Part shown: one piece after another, positions 58,817 to 64,000 of the stretch | Numbering within the stretch: position 1 is the first letter of the stretch | How the letters are laid out: each line of letters opens with the position of its first letter | Assembly: GCA_020832285.1 (NCBI GenBank) | Contig: JAFIFB010000016.1 | Coordinates: 1-64,000, forward strand | Source: Balneolaceae bacterium | GTDB lineage: Bacteria; Bacteroidota; Rhodothermia; Balneolales; Balneolaceae | Length of the DNA stretch: 64,000 nucleotides | Reading direction: 5' to 3' | Position numbers and translations under genes: made by a program | Notes under the pieces: model-generated | What the model was told of the DNA's origin: nothing | The model's input: the letters and a program-made list of their open reading frames with translations, nothing else | Database searches by the model: none

Positions 58817-59797
58817 ATGAAAAATTACTATGTAAGCTGGTGGAATCTGGAGAATCTGTTTGATGTGGAAGATTCGGTGCAGCGGCCTGATTATTTACAG
58901 AGCCGCCTGAGGAGTGAACTGAAGGGGTGGAACGAAGAGGTGCTGGATAAAAAACTGAATCAGCTCGCATTCATCATCAAAAGAATGAACGGCAACACGG
59001 GTCCCGATCTGCTGGGCGTGTGTGAAGTGGAAAATAAAATCGTTCTTGATAAACTTATTGACAAGCTCTCTTCGCTCAACCGGACATACGGAATTGCTCA
59101 TCATGATATGAGCGATAATCGCGGTATTGATATTGCTTTTTTATATGATGAAGAACTGTTTGAATTTGAAGGCCAATTCAGCCATGAGGTACTGAAACGG
59201 AGCGCCACGCGTGACCTTTTTCAGATAAACCTTCGCACAACAAACTCAAATCCGCTGATTGTAATCGGCAACCACTGGCCTGCCCGCAGCGGCGGAGTGT
59301 ATGAAAGCGAACCGTACCGCATAATGGCCGGAGAAACCCTTAGCTACTGGCTGGAACGGATTTTTGATATTCGCGGAAATGACATCCCGGTGATTGTGAT
59401 GGGCGATTTTAATGATGAGTGCTTCAACCGTTCACTGGTTGATTATGCACAGTCCACAAGCTCGCTGGTACGTACACGCAATGCACGTATTCCCAGGCTC
59501 TATAATCTGATGTGGCCCATCAACGGAGAGGCAACGGGCACCTTCTTTTTTAACAATTTTCCTTATGTGATTGACCAGTTTTTGGTCACACGCGGGATTC
59601 TGCTAAACAACTCAAAGATCCGGCTGGCTGAATTTGCCGACGGCACGACTACCAAAGTAGAAAAGTTTTCTGAAATGGTGAGCAGCGGCCAGTATCCCGA
59701 CCCGATCCGATTTGGGCGACCGTCTTCTTCTACTTATAATCCCGATACGGGCTACAGCGATCACTACCCGGTATCGGTGATAATTTCTGAATCGTAA
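58817..59797 (+). CDS. endonuclease/exonuclease/phosphatase (EEP) superfamily protein
   Basis: SWWNLENLFDVED...DLLGVCEVENKIVLDKLI...IVIGNHWPARSGG...PVIVMGDFNDECFN...YSDHYPVSVII. Confidence 0.92.
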   Translation: MKNYYVSWWNLENLFDVEDSVQRPDYLQSRLRSELKGWNEEVLDKKLNQLAFIIKRMNGNTGPDLLGVCEVENKIVLDKLIDKLSSLNRTYGIAHHDMSDNRGIDIAFLYDEELFEFEGQFSHEVLKRSATRDLFQINLRTTNSNPLIVIGNHWPARSGGVYESEPYRIMAGETLSYWLERIFDIRGNDIPVIVMGDFNDECFNRSLVDYAQSTSSLVRTRNARIPRLYNLMWPINGEATGTFFFNNFPYVIDQFLVTRGILLNNSKIRLAEFADGTTTKVEKFSEMVSSGQYPDPIRFGRPSSSTYNPDTGYSDHYPVSVIISES

Positions 59798-59829
59798 CCT
59801 GCATTAATCAACCAAAGATCTGAAAACTT

Positions 59830-60624
59830 ATGAAACGACGAATTAAACTTGTTCAGCAAATCCTTAAAGAGAAAGGCCTTTACGACGGGGCCATTGACGG
59901 CATTGCCGGGCCGATTACCCTGCGCGGCCTCTCGCAAATTGAAGGAATCGACAGCGAACTTCCCAAAACACGGCAGATTACCACGTTTATCCAGATTGAG
60001 GCCGGCAACCGGAATATTGACACCGGGCCGGTTGACGGCTTATGGGGTCCGCGCACCAATGCCGCTTTTTTAGAGTTGGAATATCTGGTTCAACACGGTG
60101 ACCCGCAGCCGTCCTGGCGCCCCGATGAGATTGAAATACCCAACCCCAACAGATGGCCGGGACAGCGTACTCGTGAATTTGAAGAGTTTTTCGGAGACAG
60201 GGGATCACAGCTTGTGACTGTGGATTTTCCTTATGAAATGAAACTGGCGTGGGACCTCCGTACCAGAGTCCGCCGAACAAGGTGTCACAAGAAAGTAGCG
60301 GACAGCCTTCAGCGCATACTCCACAAAGTGAAAGATATTTATGGGGAAGAAGACATCAACGGACTGAAGCTTGATCATTTTGGGGGCTGTTTCAATGAAC
60401 GGGCCATCCGTAACGGTACTCAATGGTCGATGCACTCCTGGGGAATTGCCCTCGATTTTGACCCTTCCCGCAATCAATTGAACTGGGGTCGTGACCGGGC
60501 TGCCCTCGCTCATCCCGATTACAACGAGTGGTGGAAGTGCTGGGAAGAAGAGGGATGGATCAGCCTCGGCCGAAAACGAAATTTCGACTGGATGCATATT
60601 CAGGCTGCACGGCTGCCGGAATAG
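59830..60624 (+). CDS. peptidoglycan-binding plus M15-type peptidase
   Basis: Two PG_binding-like repeats (GLYDGAIDGIAGPITLRGL; TGPVDGLWGPRTNAAFLEL) and M15 motifs SMHSWGIALDFDP and DWMHIQ; no signal peptide. Confidence 0.9.
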   Translation: MKRRIKLVQQILKEKGLYDGAIDGIAGPITLRGLSQIEGIDSELPKTRQITTFIQIEAGNRNIDTGPVDGLWGPRTNAAFLELEYLVQHGDPQPSWRPDEIEIPNPNRWPGQRTREFEEFFGDRGSQLVTVDFPYEMKLAWDLRTRVRRTRCHKKVADSLQRILHKVKDIYGEEDINGLKLDHFGGCFNERAIRNGTQWSMHSWGIALDFDPSRNQLNWGRDRAALAHPDYNEWWKCWEEEGWISLGRKRNFDWMHIQAARLPE

Positions 60625-60666
60625 ATATTTTCCCTTTTTTTAGACCCCCAATCAAATCAGTGAATC

Positions 60667-62250
60667 ATGAAAACCTCAACCTCGACTTCTAAAACCGAAT
60701 CGAATGCTTCGTTTCACACTTCTCATTTGAACAAGGAGAACAAACCTGCATTCTTTTCACAGAAAGTTTCGGGCGAGATGTTTTTTGGCCCGGCCACCCT
60801 TCAACCCAAGCTGGAAATTGGATCCCCTGATGATGCTTACGAACGGGAAGCCGACCGTGTGGCTGACCAGGTAATTAGAATGTCTGATCCTGCCATTCAG
60901 AAGTTTGATGATGAAGACGATGAGCTTCAGATGAAGAGGAAATCGGCCATTCAGATGAAGTGCGATACCTGTAAACACGAGGAAGAGTTGCAACGAAAGC
61001 CGTTAATTCAGCGAAAAGCAGACAACAGCCAGGCAGTTTCTTCAGAACTGTCCCAAAAAATCTACTCTATAAAAGGTTCCGGCCACTCTTTACCGAATAA
61101 AACCCAGCAGGAAATGGGAGCCAAAATAGGCGCTGATTTCAGCAGGGTGCGGGTTCATACAGGATCAAATGCCATTCAGCTAAACCGTGAGCTTGGAGCC
61201 AGGGCCTTTACAGTTGGCAGCGATATTTTCTTTAATCAGGGGCAGTACAATCCCAATTCCGGTGAAGGAAAACGGTTAATGGCTCATGAGCTGGTGCACG
61301 TACTTCACCAGTCCACCGGTGACCACATTCGGAGGCAAGAAACTGATGAAATGGTATTTACTCTCAAGGATGTACTGGAAGAGCTAATTAAGGAAGATGC
61401 CGAAAGCGATGAAATTTTGGACGTAATCCGTTACATGGATGAGAATGAACATGCAGCCGTAAAATCTGACCCCAATATGATGGTAGCTTTGGAGAGTGTT
61501 CTCGACGACGGATATTATAATTTAACCCGACAGCTTATACATCGCCGATCAGTATGTGGGCCCGATATTACAAATCCACTCCGACGTGCACTGGATCTTG
61601 CTGAATCTATGTTTCTGGGGTGGGAGGACGGAGAGCGTCATGACCGCTGCCGAGCGCTTGTTTCTCCCTCTACTGGTGCTATAGCATGGGACATAAATCA
61701 ACTATATAACGAGAACCATTTTCAGGAAATCACTCTACCGTACCGCTGCGATCCAAGCGAAGGTAACTGTAGCTACAAGCCTGATAAAAACCAATGTAAC
61801 TGTAGTGGTGAAGAAGTGTGTGCTACTAGTCAGGTGCTTGACACAGACCAACTATGTGGCAATACGGTCGAAGTAAGTGGGCAGTGTCATTATGCAGGCA
61901 CTCCTAATTACATCATATTTGGCAAGATGATGAAGCTCTGTTATGATCATTATGATTCTACAGACCCGCGGTGGCGTCTCAGAAAACTTGATTACACGTT
62001 ACCTTGGGTTATCGCTTTGACCAATTTATACAAACCGACATCGGCCAATCGAGAGGGTAGCCTCGAATTTGCGCGTATTGGGTACAACGGCTCCTTAGGA
62101 GGGTCACCGCCAACTGGAGACCGGCCAGGGTGTTATCCAGAGTGTCCGACTGATTATCAGGGTAATTTTACTGTTCGATGGTCCAGTTTTGAAGAAGATC
62201 GCGAATCAGGACGAGATAAAACAAGGAGTGAGCTTAGAAATAGACGATAG
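60667..62250 (+). CDS. DUF4157 eCIS-associated effector candidate 1, Cys-rich C-terminal region
   Basis: DDAYEREADRVADQVIRM...MGAKIGADFSRVRVHTGSNAIQLNRELGARAFTVGSDIFFNQGQYNPNSGEGKRLMAHELVHVLHQS. Confidence 0.93.
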   Translation: MKTSTSTSKTESNASFHTSHLNKENKPAFFSQKVSGEMFFGPATLQPKLEIGSPDDAYEREADRVADQVIRMSDPAIQKFDDEDDELQMKRKSAIQMKCDTCKHEEELQRKPLIQRKADNSQAVSSELSQKIYSIKGSGHSLPNKTQQEMGAKIGADFSRVRVHTGSNAIQLNRELGARAFTVGSDIFFNQGQYNPNSGEGKRLMAHELVHVLHQSTGDHIRRQETDEMVFTLKDVLEELIKEDAESDEILDVIRYMDENEHAAVKSDPNMMVALESVLDDGYYNLTRQLIHRRSVCGPDITNPLRRALDLAESMFLGWEDGERHDRCRALVSPSTGAIAWDINQLYNENHFQEITLPYRCDPSEGNCSYKPDKNQCNCSGEEVCATSQVLDTDQLCGNTVEVSGQCHYAGTPNYIIFGKMMKLCYDHYDSTDPRWRLRKLDYTLPWVIALTNLYKPTSANREGSLEFARIGYNGSLGGSPPTGDRPGCYPECPTDYQGNFTVRWSSFEEDRESGRDKTRSELRNRR

Positions 62251-62365
62251 TATAGCTATAGTCTGCGGCGACAATAGTCGTCACCCTAATCACCGGACAA
62301 TTCCGCGGAACCCCACATCATTGCTGAACTATTAGGAACTTGATGAATTCTCAATTATGTCCTTC

Positions 62366-62475
62366 CCAACTACAACGAGTGGTGGAAGTGCTGGGAAGAA
62401 GAGGGATGGATCAGTCTTGGCCGAAAACGAAATTTCAACTGAATGCATGTATAGTCTGCACGACTACCAGAATAG
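62366..62475 (+). pseudogene. remnant of the M15 peptidase 3' end
   Basis: ctacaacgagtggtggaagtgctgggaagaagagggatggatcagtcttggccgaaaacgaaatttc is near-identical to 60521-60588. Confidence 0.85.
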
Positions 62476-62522
62476 CGACTATTTTCTTTATTTATCAGAC
62501 TACTAATTAGAATTATAGATTT

Positions 62523-64000
62523 ATGAAAACATCAACCCAAATTTCAAATTCCGAATCAGATGTTTTGGTTCAGCATTCTACTTTGAAAAGGGAGAACAAA
62601 CCTGCGTTCTTTTCACAGAAAGATTCGGGCGAGATGTTTTTTGGCCCGGCCACCCTTCAGCCCAAACTGGAAATTGGATCTCCTGATGATGCTTACGAAC
62701 GGGAAGCCGACCGCGTGGCTGACCAGGTAATGAAAATGCCCGATCCCGCCATTCAGAAGTTCGATGAAGATGAAGAGATTCAGATGAAGAGGGAAACTGG
62801 AATTCAGATGAAGTGCAATGCCTGTGAACACGAGGAACTGTTACAAAGAAAACCGATGGTTCAACTAAAAGCAGATAATAACCAGGCTGCTTCTTCGGAA
62901 TTGTCCCAAAAAATCCATTCCAAAAAAGGTTCCGGTCACTCTTTACCGAATAAAACCCAGCAGGAAATGGGAACCAAATTAGGTGCTGATTTCAGCAGGG
63001 TGCGAGTGCACACCGGATCAAACGCCATTCAGCTAAACCGAGAGCTGGGAGCACGAGCTTTAACTGTTGGAAATGATATTTTCATTAACAAAGGGCAGTA
63101 TAACCCCAATTCTGGTGAAGGAAAACGGTTGATGGCTCATGAGTTGGTTCATACGGTGCAGCATAAGAAGTCTTTGAATAGTCATATAATACAGAAGCAG
63201 GAAAATGCCCTAAATGATGAATCAAGAGATCTTGACGAGCCAATTTTACCCACTCAGTCCCACCTGTTTGGTCAATCAGGATGGCCAACAGGTCACATTG
63301 CGACCTTATTTTTTCGGACTGGTAGTGATGTTGTTGACGATCCCAGTATACTTGATATCATTGCTAATCGCTATAAATTTGTACATCGAGCTGACTTCTT
63401 CATGCTGGGCTACACTGACAAGCGCAAGTTCCGTAATGAAGCACGTACCAATGAGCAATTAAGTCTCGAACGAGCAGAATCGGTGACTAACAAACTAAAT
63501 TCAGCTTTTAGTAGTGTTGACAATTTAGATACATTGGATTACGAGGTTTTTCCTGTGGGAGCTGGTGTGATTGGCACAACTCGTGACGAATATGAACTCG
63601 CGTCAGCCCGACGAACAGAAATATTCGTATACAATGTGGAGGAACCATCGCCAGTTTTAACAAATGAGGAAATACGCGATCGCATAGAGGGTGCTCGTGA
63701 GAATGCTACAGAAGACCAGCGTGATAAAGCTGATAAGGCTAAGGAAATAGACAAGGAAGCAAATCGGAGTTCTTGGTGGCAAAGAGGGCCAATAGATCGG
63801 CTCGAAACTGAATCAGTACCTCGCGTAACTCAGCAAATTCTCGAACTGATGGAGAATACTGATGATATAAATTGGAGCTATTACTCAGGATATAATGTTC
63901 GCTATCGAAAGCGTAGATTCTATGAATTTGTGCATACTGATGGTAACAAAATTGAAGATTTTGATCGCGAAATTCTGTTCGCGTCGGATGAAAATGCCGG
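62523..64000 (+). CDS. DUF4157 eCIS-associated effector candidate 2, OmpA-like region (open at window end)
   Basis: Manual translation from ATG 62523 without stop to the window end: ...DDAYEREADRVADQV...LMAHELVHTVQHKK...FFMLGYTDKRKFRNEARTNEQLSLERAESVTNKL...SARRTEIFVYN. Missing from the ORF track because it has no stop in the window. Confidence 0.9.
   Translation, partial: MKTSTQISNSESDVLVQHSTLKRENKPAFFSQKDSGEMFFGPATLQPKLEIGSPDDAYEREADRVADQVMKMPDPAIQKFDEDEEIQMKRETGIQMKCNACEHEELLQRKPMVQLKADNNQAASSELSQKIHSKKGSGHSLPNKTQQEMGTKLGADFSRVRVHTGSNAIQLNRELGARALTVGNDIFINKGQYNPNSGEGKRLMAHELVHTVQHKKSLNSHIIQKQENALNDESRDLDEPILPTQSHLFGQSGWPTGHIATLFFRTGSDVVDDPSILDIIANRYKFVHRADFFMLGYTDKRKFRNEARTNEQLSLERAESVTNKLNSAFSSVDNLDTLDYEVFPVGAGVIGTTRDEYELASARRTEIFVYNVEEPSPVLTNEEIRDRIEGARENATEDQRDKADKAKEIDKEANRSSWWQRGPIDRLETESVPRVTQQILELMENTDDINWSYYSGYNVRYRKRRFYEFVHTDGNKIEDFDREILFASDENA

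Overview
The window looks like a Bacteroidota/Balneolota-type genome segment (lineage inferred from gene content only). From left to right: (i) 0.2-4.6 kb, a minus-strand block of an ArsR-type regulator, four or more SRPBCC/AHSA1 proteins and a VOC protein, with two matching palindromic operator-like sites upstream of arsR. (ii) 5-21.6 kb, mixed housekeeping and accessory genes: di-haem cytochrome c, SufR-like regulator, GWxTD protein, Fe/Mn superoxide dismutase, arylamine N-acetyltransferase, MATE transporter, VapBC, an Erm-like rRNA adenine methyltransferase, FKBP isomerase and a GT2. (iii) 21.7-23.2 kb, a tRNA cluster (Pro, Arg, Cys, Glu, His, Glu) containing tRNA 3'-end remnants, three of them next to a similar small hairpin. 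(iv) 23.2-31.2 kb, a GlxA-like AraC regulator and a same-strand run of small enzyme genes (AlkD, DHFR/RibD-like x4, VOC x2) with several decayed genes. (v) 31.3-32.9 kb, a transposase. (vi) 33.5-36.6 kb, a membrane histidine kinase, PdxH and a 2Fe-2S ferredoxin-like protein. (vii) 37.1-64 kb, the most notable locus: an apparently complete extracellular contractile injection system (eCIS, Afp/PVC/MAC-like) with DUF4255 cap, two sheaths, two tubes, DUF5908, LysM baseplate protein, VgrG-like spike, PAAR, gp25, J-like and Afp12-like baseplate proteins, a large PKD-domain protein, tape-measure protein and AAA+ ATPase. It is followed by candidate cargo/lysis genes: an EEP-family nuclease/phosphatase, an M15 peptidase, and two tandem DUF4157 proteins that share an N-terminal module and differ completely at the C-terminus. 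The second is open at the window edge and carries an OmpA-like region. The duplicated leader and the different payloads are the strongest lead for undescribed biology. No searches were run; all family names come from motif and sequence recognition.
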